Of a DNA stretch of 64,000 nt, positions 1 to 11,237 are shown piece by piece. This stretch comes from Ignelater luminosus (lineage: Eukaryota; Arthropoda; Insecta; Coleoptera; Elateridae), in the NCBI GenBank assembly GCA_011009095.1, contig VTPC01008477.1:1-64000 (forward strand), given 5' to 3'. A model generated the notes under the pieces. It was not told where the DNA came from. It did no database searches and saw nothing but the letters and a program-made list of their open reading frames with translations. Every line of letters starts with the position of its first letter. Within the stretch, counting starts at the first letter, position 1. Both the position numbers and the translations under genes were made by a program.

Positions 1-600
1 TTTTTGGGCATTATCGGCTTTTATGAATGCCATGAAAACTCCCATGTATCAATTTCAATAATGATGTTGAGTGAAACTGAATTTTTATTTTTTTATTTAT
101 TTTTTCTTTTAACATAAAGCCAGTTATATCGATTTAAAATTAAAAAATATTTTATTTACTAATTTGGCAAAGTAATTAAGGAATTTTGGAATACATGAAT
201 TGTTTTGTAACATTCAGTACGCTTTAAACTTTTGGGGACCTAAAACGTGTATTCTTTATGCATCCCCTTTAATATAAACAGTTACATAGTTTCTAACATA
301 AATCTGATCTACATAATGTAAATTTCTAGTCCCCACTAATAATTTTCTTACAAATTAAGTTCATAGAAGCACTTTATTGTAATTGTTTACTTAGGGACCG
401 AAATTTTCCTTACTACATAGTTATTACTCGGTCACAAAGTTACGTCACAACCGTTTGAAAAGGAACACTTAGCAAGCAATAAAAACAAATGACTATTTGT
501 TGTTGTGTGATTTATTCTGACTTGTTTAATATTATATTTGCTGAAATTGATTAGAAGTTAGACGAGGAGTGAACTCAAAGAATAGATCGTATCTTCATAC
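1..600. other. AT-rich non-coding DNA, nothing recognised
   Basis: No convincing coding signal, RNA gene or element end was seen on either strand. It lies upstream of the first recognised exon, so it is 5' flank or intron of that gene, or intergenic. Confidence 0.5.
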
Positions 601-1010
601 TTGCCTAACATCGTTGCAGATATTCACCAAGTACAGTTTTCAGTTTACTGGAAAACCTGCAGCCATCAAGAAAGTTTGTTTGTCATATCATTAGAATGTA
701 CAACGAAACCTGTAGTATCGATGACAAGGAAATTTATGACCGCTCTTGAACTGTTTGCTTTTCAGCTGTTATTAAGGTTGTCAAAGCATACATCAGCCGA
801 AATCCCTTCAGAAAGCAATTAAGCTGATGTGTTTGAAGATAGTCGCAAAAAATATTTCGAAAAAAAACTTCATTCTGGAAGCACAATGACTGGGTGTATT
901 CCCACACTAATGAAGAAGCTGTTGATGTCAAGTACAAAAAGGTCACCATTTATTTTGGTTATGGTTTGGTTAAGAGTCTCTTACTTTGAATCAACTGGAG
1001 GTAAACCATA
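601..1010 (+). pseudogene. Degenerate coding-like patch, unidentified
   Basis: Stretches of plausible protein sequence can be read on the + strand, spread over more than one frame, for example one containing NDWVYSHTNEEAVDVKYKK around 890-940. Composition is a little richer in GC than the flanks. I could not match it to a known family. It may be a fossil of a mobile element or a processed gene copy, or chance open frame. The longer open frame running on to 1329 has no recognisable motif. No start site, splice site or terminal repeats were found around it. Confidence 0.2.
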
Positions 1011-1772
1011 CACAAAGTATAATTTTCATAATTATGCTATAGCCATTTCAACAAAACGACTTTATTATTTATCGAATTACTTAGAAGATAAAACCTTCAC
1101 ATCAATCAATAGTTCCTGTACAAACTTCCTCAGACCTGAAAAGTCAGTCTTAAATTCAGTTTCGTTACATTTTACTTTGAAGTTAAGTGGAAGAGCAGGA
1201 TCAACTTCATATCTGACTCTGGACTTTGATTCACAACTTATGTTTATATTTTCTAGAAAATTTCTTCTTTTTCGAAATAAACGCAATTATTACTGTATTG
1301 TTTTTTTCTGTGTATCCTCTGAGCCATAACTTATTCCACAACCAAGATTCTGCTCCTAACACTGAATTACTCAGCGGTAGTTGGGGACCCTTGTAAATCA
1401 GCAATCAACAACACTTTTAAATTACAATTCTCTTCTGAACGCTTGTTTCTTTCTCTATGAGATATTCTTGCTTAGCACAGTGTAGTGTTATACATAAAAC
1501 ATAAATGAGAATACTAAGAAAACTGGGGGTTTCATAAATTGTTTGATTCTTAGATTTTTAACCAAATTTTGGATTATCTAAATTCTATCATTCGTTTATC
1601 CGTTTGCAACGTTTCTCCCATAAATTATTCAAGTGTTCTCTTTTCTTTTTTCCAATTTGCAGCTAACCTGTTTTGTCAAGAATTTACTTTCATCAGGGTT
1701 TGTGGCGTACGGCATGAATCCTTTCAATTCTATAACTCAAAATGATTACTAAGCAATACAGATAGTCACTAA
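1011..1772. other. Non-coding DNA, nothing recognised
   Basis: AT-rich sequence with no supported gene or element between the coding-like patch and the first MITE-like palindrome. Confidence 0.45.
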
Positions 1773-1882
1773 TGCCCACTTTTACAATTGTTGGTTGTTT
1801 AACTAGAAAATGAATATTATTGTTGCAACCATCACAATAATCTACCTGGTTAAACTTAACCAATAATTGTAAAAGTAGACCT
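1773..1882. mobile_element. MITE-like palindromic element, family 1, copy 1
   Basis: About 110 bp that is almost entirely inverted repeat. The left arm begins near CCCACTTTTACAAT (1775) and the right arm ends in ATTGTAAAAGTAGACC (to 1881). The arms pair along roughly 50 bp, with a middle containing TTGCAACC and its partner. The outer motif ACTTTTACAAT followed by TRG and a TTTA..CTA block is shared with the palindrome at 58350-58487, so this is one member of a small family. It has no coding capacity. The superfamily is not clear; a short non-autonomous DNA transposon is the likely reading. Confidence 0.6.
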
Positions 1883-4300
1883 GAAGCTGTATTTGTGTTT
1901 GGCTTCCAAGTGATTTACTTTCACTATTCAGTGACCGCTTTGAGGTAATACCTAACTATAATCTGTTCTTCTTTTCGAAAATCTTTTTAAGTACGTATAC
2001 ATTCAGCAGGTTCTTGGACATGTTAGACAACTCCTAAAAAGAAAGTAGGAAGCAAAAGTCAGATGGAGCCAAAAGCGAATTATGTTTTGCTCAATAATAC
2101 AACAAATCTAATAAGTTGCCCTTACAGGTTTTGAGGTTTTCATTCAAATCGTTCAAATTTTCTTGCCAAACCAAAAGATTTTAATAAACGTAGGATTGAT
2201 ACAATTGGAATGTTGTACGTTGAACGGAAAGAGTACTGTCAGAAATTATTTCTTATGTAATTGCGTTTAATCTTTATCATTTTATGCATATTGCATAACT
2301 TGCGATTGCAACTGAACTATTTTTATACATTTATTAATCAAAGCAAATAAAAGAAGTACTTGCAAACCACATCTTGAACAACCGCTACTTTTGTATAACG
2401 AGATCACTGTCTCAGTGTCCAAGTAATCTGAGTCAAGATTCTTCGAAGAGACGTTAGGCTTCTGTAGTAGCTCAATTTTCTGTTTGCTAAAGATAACATG
2501 TACAATCTTGTATGTGCATTTTACATAATTTACATATGAAGTCTGCATCTGAAAATGGGTTTCAGGAAAAACTGACAATCTCTCGACATCTTTTCTTTTA
2601 GTATTTACTCGCATATTAACTGCTTATTTAGTCAAAACACAATCCACCAAAAAAACAAAATTTCTTTGTTAGAATGACTCTGTAAGGTAGTTATATGTTA
2701 GTATCCGTACACTATGATGTTTAACTGGTATAAAGTGTAGACTTTATCTTCTTGTTTAATATAATTGTTGGTGACCGAGTAGTGGATATCCTAAACTATT
2801 TGGTAAAGATAACATGCTTGTACAGCTATATAAATTTTCCATCCATGACTAAGGCTGCCAAATAGATCTAGTTTAATACAGTATACTGTGTTATAGTAAC
2901 ATTTTCAAGTTTCATTTAATTTGGAACTCTTTTATTCATTCTTTTCTAAAGTGGTAGTGAGTAGAAAAAGATCGAACTTCGATTTCTATTAATATTTTAA
3001 AGTAGTCAACTATAACCTATTAAACTAATTTTGTTATAAATTATTCTAGTATATCCAGTAATCATTAGAATATCTTGAAGTCATATCAATATTAAAATCG
3101 GGACAGACTTAAAAATAGAAATGTTAACTATAGGTATTAAAGTTTTTTTTCCTTTTTTCTTCTAAACAAATCTGTATAATTGTAATTGACATGGATGTTT
3201 TCATCTGTTTAGAAATTTAATAAAACAAATCTGTAACGAAATAACCGTTAGCACAAATATTACAACACAAATAAAGGAAAATCGTAATAACACATGAATT
3301 GATGTGACAGGTAACAGCTGCCAAATTAATAATAAAAAAATTGAAAAAATCGCATGATTTACAAAATATTTATTTGGTTTAATTTCCATTAAAAAACGGC
3401 AGCTCAAAATAAAAATGTATTTTTTTAAAAGGCTTTATAAAAGCTGTAAAGCAATATCTGAATGATTGAATAGCTTTAGAAGCCCTATAATATAATCGTT
3501 TAAGTTTTAAATTTATCAGGCATTTTCATTTCCAGTGAATTCATTTGTAAACCGAAGTTTTATATTTCTGTTTTTCCAATACGTTTAACTAATCCCTTCT
3601 GATATCCAACTTCAAATGTGGAATATTGAATTTTTTAGAAATATTCTTTTTTTCTGAATAGCATGCGGCTTACAGTAATTTATTCCATAACTGGAATTTA
3701 TATCTTTTATTTTCAATATCCGTGAGTTTAAGATACTACATAGATATACTTAAACATTACTGTTTTTCAATATTACTTTTTCTAAAAATACTCTTCATGT
3801 TTCTCTCATTGTTCATTTTTAAATAATAATCGAAATTAGAATCTCGATTGCACTTACATTAGTAAATGTGACACTTACGAAAGCTAAAAATAGCAAGAAA
3901 ATGTTGTATTTCCGATTTCTTTTTCAGCAAACCAACATTGAAAACCCCATTTCTTACACAATATCAGGACACTCTATCACCAGCTGCTTCATTTGTGGTT
4001 CAACCATAACTCATTTTTATTTCTAAAAGCCTTATCAAGATTTAAAGTTATAAGTGTAACCATAAACAAGCAGTTATTGGCCTCCTTTTTTGTTACATCA
4101 TGACAGACTTACAAAACACCCTCAATATGTCATCGCGGTTAGTTCTGTTTTAAGCTGTGACATAAAATAAGAAATAGAGAAATCAGAAGTCTCGAGCTTG
4201 TAATCTAGCTTTTAAAAAGTTTTCCAGTTAGAAATAACGATTGTTGTTGGTTTTATAAAATCTGTTTCTTTCACAATAGCTAGAAGCTTTAACATTGTTG
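1883..4300. other. AT-rich non-coding DNA, nothing recognised
   Basis: Several open frames of 68 to 110 codons occur here (for example - strand 2282-2614), but none shows a known domain, a codon pattern distinct from its surroundings, or splice context. I regard them as chance. Confidence 0.45.
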
Positions 4301-4326
4301 CCTTCAATTTTATATTGAATTGAAGG
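4301..4326. repeat. Short palindrome
   Basis: Eight-base perfect arms CCTTCAAT and ATTGAAGG with a 10-base AT-rich middle can form a hairpin. No function can be assigned. Confidence 0.5.
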
Positions 4327-4852
4327 TTTATGATCATATAAAAGTAAATATTACCAATAAGACAGGAGCAAACTAATTAGTGGTTTTTAATATTTTTATT
4401 GTCATGTCTATTGAATAATATTTAAAACTACCGTTGGGATCTGTCTAATCGGTCGACAATCTAATCGTTTTGCGGTAGGCTTGCTAACTAGCATTGTTCA
4501 AGGGTAAATGTATTGTTCTGTCATATATTGTTCATGTTTAAACTTTCGTTCTTCTTGTCATAGATTACCATCTTATCTTATATAGAACGGTTCTAGGTGA
4601 CCAATAGGGCAGTGAAATAGGAAATAATTTGATTGGGTTGCTTAGTATGTAAACTACCCAAAACCATATCTTGTCAAAGTCCGATTGTACTGAAGTGCTG
4701 ATTGTATGGACATTGTCTGTAATAAAGACTGACAAGTCTTGTATCGATTTCGTGGGAGGGCCTTTTTATTAAAAGCTTTACTTGCCTGCAGCCTACTGTA
4801 CTATCCCATTCACTTTGGAATTTTAGAAAAGTTCAGTTTATGACGGGCCTGT

Positions 4853-5240
4853 TTATGCAGCTAAGTAAAAAGCCGAAAGTTGGTTTTGGTCAAGGAAAGA
4901 GTCTAGTAGAACCCTTCCTAGACAAAGCATCGCCGATTCATTTCCTACTATACCACAGTACGAATTCAGATTCGTCATCCAATTTCTGTGGTTCAAGACG
5001 GCTAGGGAACTGTAACACTCCAAGAATGCATAAGATGTGATTATCAGGACAGCCAAAGCTTGGGGAGTCACTAGATTAGTGATATATAATTAATTAATTA
5101 TACTAATATGCTGATTTAGGTATACTACGAAGGTTTTCTTGAGTAAAAACGAAATAGAAAAAACTTTTAACAGGAATCATTTGTTTAAATCGGTAGACTT
5201 CTGCCCTAATGCCTTCTCTAGATTTCGATCTATTCGAGAA
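4853..5240 (-). pseudogene. RNase H domain remnant of the LINE
   Basis: RNase H degrades the RNA strand of the RNA:DNA hybrid made during target-primed reverse transcription. The N-terminal part reads like a WFTDGSK.. motif (seen as WFSNRSKSREGI near 5230) and the C-terminal part like the WVPGH..I.GNE.AD motif (seen as NHRN and IVGNESA between 4930 and 4990). The first catalytic Asp of the TDGS motif is changed in what remains, and the reading frame is interrupted between the two parts, so it is not functional. Confidence 0.55.
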
Positions 5241-5859
5241 CCAGACAAATCCATTCAGGGTTGACAGCTACAGGGATTGAACACAGGCGATAATAGGATT
5301 TGACGCAAACACAGGTTGAACAATATAATCATCCCTAGTTAAAAAAAGCGAGTTGTTCCTCGTTAATTGATTGAGAATCTAAGAAGTGACTATTCTCATG
5401 TTACTTTCCTTACCACCAACCATTCTACCATATGGGGTCATTTTTCTGTCTTCACTATAATTATGTAGGCAATAGCAGGTTCGAGAAGATCTCCAGGGCA
5501 AGGGAGTCTCTGCACTTATTTATGCCTTGGCTGACGCTAGGGGGTGGTTTGCGATCGTCCTTGATGATAAGCATTAATTGTAAGTTGAAAGCAGGCTTTG
5601 TGTTAATATTCTTATTACCTTTGGATTTTTATTTTGTGACACCTTATGGCATCATTTGACATTAGGCAGGCAGGGATGCCTGTCTGGTTGGGTGACTGTT
5701 GTATAATTCACTAGGAAGAGGAAATCTTTTGCGACTACCTTCCAGTATGTTTTTTTCAGGATAACTTACCATCTAATCATTTAACTGTTTTGGCATGTGG
5801 TAATGTAATGTTGAATAGAAAAGAAGGGTTTTAAAGCTGTGCCATTTCTTTTTGTTGGT

Positions 5860-6200
5860 AAAGAGAACCAACTTGACTTTGTTAAGATTAACTGTCAACG
5901 TGTATCAGATACGTTGATTCTGCACGTTCTGAAAGCCCTTTGCATGAGCTCACTAACAGCAGCAGGAAACTTCACCAACACGAAAACTTCAGAGTCATCC
6001 GCATAATTGTGTGTAAGCAAACTGTACTAATTGAGTCTTCATAGAAGTTTATCAAGCACAAGATACTACACTAATGTAGAAAAAACACCCACTTAATCGA
6101 CACTTTGGCTTGCTTGCATGCTTTATAACTCATTGAGGAAGAGCCAGTTCAAAAATGTTCTTAACAATAAATAGTAATTTGCTTTTTGATTCTTTCAATG
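5860..6200 (-). pseudogene. Reverse transcriptase palm remnant of the LINE
   Basis: On the - strand a stretch like the GCPQGGVLSPLLW..V+D.LL segment is followed by THNYADDSEVF, with the catalytic YADD intact at 5994-6005, then by VKFPAAVSELMQRAF and a segment resembling the NP.KT..VLFT region (NLTKSSWFSLPT by frame). In-frame stops and shifts are present. It belongs to the element covering 4560-6480. Confidence 0.6.
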
Positions 6201-6480
6201 TCTGACTTCTTTTATGTTAGAAAGGCATGTTCTTAAGACTTATTAGTGCATAAATTCTCTTAGAAATTTTTGTTAGAGAGATTTTAACGCTAATTTTTAA
6301 CATATCTTATGTGTGTAAGTGTAGATATTGTCAGGTAAGGTACGGCGTCTAACTCTCTCCGAGATTTCTAGATTTCTTCTATTGTAAAGAAACAATAAAG
6401 AAAAAACTTTAGACTAGATTTTGATAATATTTACTTGTTAGTAAAACTTTTTAACCTTTAGTACACTCAGTTGTTGATCC

Positions 6481-7153
6481 TCTAGTCTTAGTTAAAAGTT
6501 TCTGGAAACTAATCAGTTAGAATATGAGGTAAGATCTAGCAAAATCAGTGTACTATGTCAGTAGACCGTACTGTATTTATGTATGTAAGATGAGTTTCAT
6601 AACTAAGAGCTCCTAAAATTATAAGTCTTACCTCGTTTGTTTGGGATCATCAATAATTTGTTTATACACTATTACCCATATCACTGCCTACAGATCTGTC
6701 AGAGCTAGTCTTTCTTAGTGTTTTTGCTTTCTGCCAGTAATGGACCTAAAACTTATCCTTGAGCAAGGCGATACAGGCAGAAGTCTAGTTCTAACTAAAG
6801 AGAATTAAGACCAAGCCTTTTTAGACATTTCACTGGTTTACCAAAAATTAAGCTACAAGTAATATCCATTCCGTTCATTAATTAGCCTTTTGCATTTTTT
6901 CCTACTGCAAACCTTCAGGAAGCCATATCCATGAAATAATTATTCTACAGTATGCAGTTTATTCATGCTGTTCATTCACTGTCTGCGAATTTACCATAAC
7001 TTTCTCAAAACTGTGCAATTTAAGGTCTTGCAAAACCATTTTATGAAAAAGGCAGTGAGACGAAACCAAGCAAAATATTCTTAGACCTTTCCTAAAGACC
7101 TTACGTTCTCAAAAATTTGATTAGTCATTCTGACTAAAACCTTCACCCTTATA
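6481..7153. other. Non-coding DNA between the LINE relic and the mariner
   Basis: It may hold more of the 5' part of the reverse-strand LINE, but no motif could be recognised. A 14-base string GGTAAGATCTAGCA near 6530 also occurs near 31143; the similarity around it is too short to define a repeat. Confidence 0.35.
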
Positions 7154-7155
7154 CC

Positions 7156-7182
7156 AGGTGTATACCTATGAAATGAGACTTT
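7156..7182 (+). repeat. Mariner 5' terminal inverted repeat
   Basis: The 27 bp beginning AGGTGTATACC are the exact reverse complement of 8396-8422. In this family the TIR is bound by the helix-turn-helix domain of the transposase. Confidence 0.9.
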
Positions 7183-7324
7183 CAGCTATTAGACCACAGA
7201 TGTCGCTAGGAGTATTTTTAAACTGTCCCAAATGCCTTATTTTTTTCGTCTGTCATCTGTCAACAATATTCAATTCATTGTTTGTGATGTTTCATACAAC
7301 AACGCATTTTTTTCGCTCTTAAAA

Positions 7325-8351
7325 ATGTCGAATTTCGTGCCTTCAAACTACGATTTGCGGACATCGTTGATTTTCTGTTATCAATTGAAGAAAAACGCTT
7401 CTCAAGCTCATCAAATGCTTATAGAAGCTTACGGTGGACATGCTCTAAGCAGAGCACAGTGCTTCAGGTGGTTTGAAAAATTCCGAAGTGGTGATTTTAG
7501 CGTGGAGAACGAGGAACGTGGCCGGCCACCGAAAAAGTTTGAGGACACCGAATTGCAAGCATTGTTGAATGAAGATGATGGTCAAACGCAAGAAATGATG
7601 GCAGAGCAGTTGGGAGTGACCCAAAAAACCATTTGCAAACGTTTGAAAGACATGGGCATGATTTTAAAGGTCGGAAGATGGGTGCCGCATGAACTGACTG
7701 AAAGGCAGCAAGAGAACCGAAAAACCACTTGTGAAATGCTGCTCTCCCGGTTCAAAAGGAAGTCTTTTTTGCATCGAATCGTTACGGGTGTATTTCTCCA
7801 ATCCCAAGCGTAAACGATCGTATGGTCCGCCCGGCCACAAGCCAAAATCAACGGCCAAACCAAATCGCTTCGGCCGCAAGGCAATGCTGTGTGTTTTCTG
7901 GGATCAGCATGGTATGATTTGGAACGAGCTATTAAAACCAGGTGAAATAGTTGACGGTGCACGCTACCAACGACAATTGGCCGATTTGAACAGCGCTATA
8001 CACCGAAAACGCCCAGAACATGCCGATCGGCGTCACAAAGTAATTTTTCTTGATGACAATGCACCACCACATCGAACAAGAGCGACCCGGGAATTGGTGG
8101 AGACGTACGATTGGGAACCGCTGGTGCATGCGGCTTACTCACCAGACTTGGCGCCTTCCGATTATCATTTGTTTGCATCGATGGGCCACGCACTTTCCGA
8201 GCAGCGCTTCAATTCTCACGAAGAAGCCAAAAAATGGCTCGATGATTGGTTTGCGGCCAAAAACGGCCAATTTTTTTGGCGCGGCATTCACAAATTGCCT
8301 GAGAGATGGGTAAAATGTGTCGCTAGGGATGGCTATTATTTTGAAGATTAA
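7325..8351 (+). pseudogene. Mariner transposase, frameshifted, first catalytic Asp lost
   Basis: The start is placed at 7325 (MSNFVPSNYDLR), because this matches the family N terminus; the open frame extends further upstream without similarity. Residues 1 to about 110 form the paired helix-turn-helix DNA-binding region (RGRPPKKFED, GVTQKTICKRL), followed by the WVPHEL linker. The catalytic core is the DD34D type: the second Asp lies in FLDDNAPPH and the third, 34 residues later, in LAPSDYHLF. The first Asp normally lies in HRIVTGDEKW. Here the frame reads HRIVTG and then jumps to YFSNPKRKR in another frame near 7790; the gap fits a 14-bp deletion that removes DEKWI. With those bases restored in count, the length would be about 346 residues, usual for the family. 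The copy is therefore catalytically dead, though its TIRs could still be acted on by a related transposase. Confidence 0.92.
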
Positions 8352-8395
8352 ATTTGTAACCATTTTTTGTTAATAAACGTTTAAAATTGAAAAAA

Positions 8396-8422
8396 AAAGT
8401 CTCATTTCATAGGTATACACCT
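8396..8422 (-). repeat. Mariner 3' terminal inverted repeat
   Basis: Exact reverse complement of the 5' repeat at 7156-7182. It follows an A-rich stretch directly after the transposase gene. Confidence 0.9.
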
Positions 8423-8425
8423 ATG

Positions 8426-10550
8426 TAGATTCACGGGTCTTTTCTGTTATCTTGTGTAATTGTCTAAGTCTATTTTCTTTTGCAGATGTACAAAGTTATT
8501 TTCCCGACCTGATTAGTTCTTTTCATGCATCTTTCGATATTGTAAAGCACATAGTGATATTCCTTTCTGCCATGTTGCACAACTGCATCTGCACTGTTTT
8601 GCCAATTGTAGTTTAGTAAGTGATAATGCCATGCATTTAATTTTAAGTCTGTGTGTTTGAAGCCCAGCTTGGATAGTAGTAAAACTCCTTGTAATAGGAC
8701 TGATTTATATTTATTGAACAAAATTGCATTTTTCCTAAGATGATGCTCAGTGTAAGTAGATCTTCTCTTGCAGCAAATCGTTCTGAGTTGCAATTCTAAT
8801 TTTTATTTTGTTATTTTCGTCCTTGCACTTTGTTTTTATTTATTTAATGATACTAACATTCCTGTCTACTTACCTTAAACTGGTTATACGCATTTATTTT
8901 GTCAACCAATTGCAGCTAGTGCAAGCTTGGAATTCAACCACTTATTGTATTATCCATACTTAGTGTATAGATTTCTACGCTAACGCAAAACAAATATTTT
9001 CATTCTAGCCTTATAATGAAACTTAATCGAAATTTGCATTATATGTATTGTTACGAGGACTCTAGGGGTAAACTCGTGCAATAAAGAAAAGTCACACTTA
9101 TTTATTCAGATTAAATTGTAGAGGAGAACCAGGGTATAGGAATTTATACGCTGGAAGAACACTGCACTGAGACCGTTTAGGTTAGGTTTAGTCGCTGCAA
9201 GACACAGCACCGTATTATATTTCATATTACCGTATAAGTTACTCCCAAATCATATGCATACAATTTATACTTGATCAGCAAAACAGACACTTATCAATTG
9301 CAGGTGTCGTCCAAACAGAAAATCTGTGAGAGAACCTCTCTCTGTTTCGTTGCACTTGGTAATAATTATTATCATGTACAGTAAACGTACAGGTTAGGTA
9401 TTGAGAAAAACCTTTTACAATCACGTTATGTTATTTGAGTGGCAGTTTTGCTAATCATATTTAGGCTGCCGATTCTTTAGTTATTTGATTTTGTTTAGCA
9501 TTATGAATGTGTGCAGGCAAAACGCATAAACATATGGAAGTGTAAATTATCACGATTTGAGCAATTTGCCCAATATCGAAAAGTACAGTATTATCGCTCA
9601 ATTTTCTTCTCAGTACTACTTAATGTATATAATTATAAAGTTAAACTCCTCAAGGTTGCGTCATTCAATTAAAAAGTGTTTTACAGAATTTCAGATTTTA
9701 TGCTCAAATTCTCAGACGTCCTACTTTAAACTTTCACACTAAAAGGAATCTTTCAAAATCCATTAAATCCTTTATAATATGATCTGTCTTGACTTTCAAA
9801 TCTTAGGCTTCCTTTAATATTCAAATCAAATGTTGTTAATCTCTATTTGTTTAGTATCACTGTAACTATCAAAAAATACATTAAAAAGTACCTATAAATA
9901 TTATATACACTGAAAACTTTACGACGTGACTGCATTTACAACATAAATTTTATTCGATTTCGCATAAATCGAGTTAAACCACTTATAAATAGAAGCCTTT
10001 AAATTTAACTCGAATTGAAAGCTATTCAGGAATTTGATTTCACTTCAATGCGAAAACTGAGACGTCCTTATTTTACAAGGAGTTTTGTGTACCAGAATGA
10101 TTGCTTCCCTTTGCGTACAGTGAAATTGTCAAAAGTATTACTGCTACACACCATTCGCTAAGCGTTTTGTTCCTTTAAGTTACATAATCGATAAAACCAA
10201 CGCCTTTTCAAGTCTTATTCTTTTCTAACGAATTTTACTGCTATAATCTTGCCGTGATCTTTTCTTTTATTGAGAATAATGTTTTATACAAAAATATATC
10301 AAAAGGAACAGTGTGACTTGTGTAACAAAATAATCCAAAGCAAACGACGTCCTAGAAAATTTCACCCTGAAATACAAATATTCATTTCACTTTCATGAGG
10401 AAGAAAAATCATTTCTTTCAACAGACTACAACGGCGTAGTTTGTGTTTATACTCCCTTCTCATTTTTCTCAACAACCCTCACATAAATTTCTACATATTT
10501 TGTTGAAATCCCGTGTGGCAGAAAATATTTAACGGATGGATTTGTTTCAG
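8426..10550. other. Non-coding DNA upstream of the first recognised exon
   Basis: No gene or clear element was found. Its 3' end carries a plausible splice acceptor for the exon at 10551: TTTGTTTCAG at 10541-10550 and a possible branch point around ATTTAAC at 10527-10533. A weak resemblance of 9050-9180 to a retroelement end was not strong enough to call. Confidence 0.45.
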
Positions 10551-10734
10551 CACGGGACCGTAGCTACATCCAGCGAAACGAGCGTTGGGACTCAACCTGG
10601 TGGAAGCGTGACATCACGAACTGCTTCAGAAACACCGCAAATGCCCACCTCTAGTGGACATCATCACACGGGTGCCAAGTTTAGGCACGGCCTTCTTCAA
10701 CTTATGATTCACACCATCGACCCTCTTCATGACG
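10551..10734 (+). CDS. Internal coding exon of an unidentified host gene
   Basis: The exon is flanked by TTTGTTTCAG on the left and by a donor GACG/GTCAGT on the right; a second possible donor, GCAG/GTACCC, lies 12 bp further at 10746/10747 and keeps the frame. It starts in phase 0 with HGTVATSSETSVGTQPGG and ends after one base of a codon. It encodes about 61 residues: a Ser/Thr/Gly-rich first half, then a more conserved-looking part KFRHGLLQLMIHTIDPLHD. GC content is about half, against roughly a third in the flanks. I do not recognise the protein. An ATG at 10536 also opens this frame, but it lies within the acceptor tract, so an internal exon is preferred. The phase fits the exon at 52865-53073, suggesting both belong to one gene. 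Confidence 0.65.
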
Positions 10735-11237
10735 GTCAGTATGCAGGTACCCTATAATAAACTTTTTTCAAATATCGGTGTGTAGGTAGAGTTTGAAAAG
10801 TTTGAACTACCTGTTTAGATGTTTGACACATTTTTTTGTTAATTTATTACTATTTATTACTGAAAGGAAAAAACACAACAAATAAATGGTAATCAATGGT
10901 GGGATTCTAATAAGCAACGACTTTAGAAACACTACCAGCGTTGCTTTTGAGAAAAATCATTTAAATTCTCTAGACTCTAAGAGCAGCTCATAATTTTGTG
11001 TTTTATAGAAGAATTTTGTGTTTAATGCGCAAATTACGTTTTTATCTACATAATGTTAACTAATATTTTTGAGTATACCAAGTTAGTACATAGGGATTGT
11101 GGTATAGAGCAACAAAAAATCAATACGTTATCAGCAGATTGTCAAACGTTATACCCATTACAAACTTATTGCTGAAAATATAAACGTTTTAGGTCTTATC
11201 TCCAAAATGCTTTCATTACATTTTTTATTTTATGACC

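Larger units (their letters stand above)
4560..6480 (-). mobile_element. Degenerate LINE (RT plus RNase H), reverse orientation
   Basis: Read on the - strand, pieces of a non-LTR retrotransposon polyprotein appear in the expected order: an RT segment ending in LVLDKLL near 6060, a YADD box at 5994-6005 followed by a region like the VSELMQRA helix found after YADD in insect LINEs, an RNase H start like WFSNRSKSREGI near 5230, an RNase H end with IVGNESA near 4930-4950, and a His/Cys C-terminal stretch with GQCPYNQHFSTIGL near 4690 and FHCP near 4610. RNase H places it in the I/R1/LOA-like group rather than CR1, RTE or L1. The frame is broken many times. No endonuclease was identified and the 5' limit is uncertain; 6480 is where similarity fades. 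Confidence 0.65.
7154..8425 (+). mobile_element. Mariner transposon, cecropia-like, nearly intact
   Basis: A cut-and-paste DNA transposon of about 1.27 kb. The terminal inverted repeats (7156-7182 and 8396-8422) start AGGTGTATACCTATGAAA and are identical over 27 bp. TA dinucleotides lie next to both ends (7152-7153 and 8422-8423 or 8426-8427), consistent with TA target duplication, but the exact outer one to three bases do not match between ends, so the boundaries are good to a few bases. The TIR and the protein, with WVPHEL and YSPDLAPSDYHLF, resemble the cecropia group of mariners that includes Hsmar1. Perfectly preserved TIRs and an otherwise open frame suggest a recent insertion compared with the LINE relics around it. 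An AATAAA lies at 8372-8377. Confidence 0.9.

Noticed and set aside
829-1329. 166-codon open frame as a possible host gene
   Set aside because: No recognisable domain, no splice signals, composition like the flanks in its second half; better described as part of a vague coding-like patch.
2282-2614. 110-codon open frame on the - strand
   Set aside because: No motif, background composition and no element context.
9048-9180. TGTTACGAGG start followed by a tract that recalls the beginning of an LTR
   Set aside because: No matching end, no second copy and no adjoining retroelement parts were found; the similarity rests on about ten bases.
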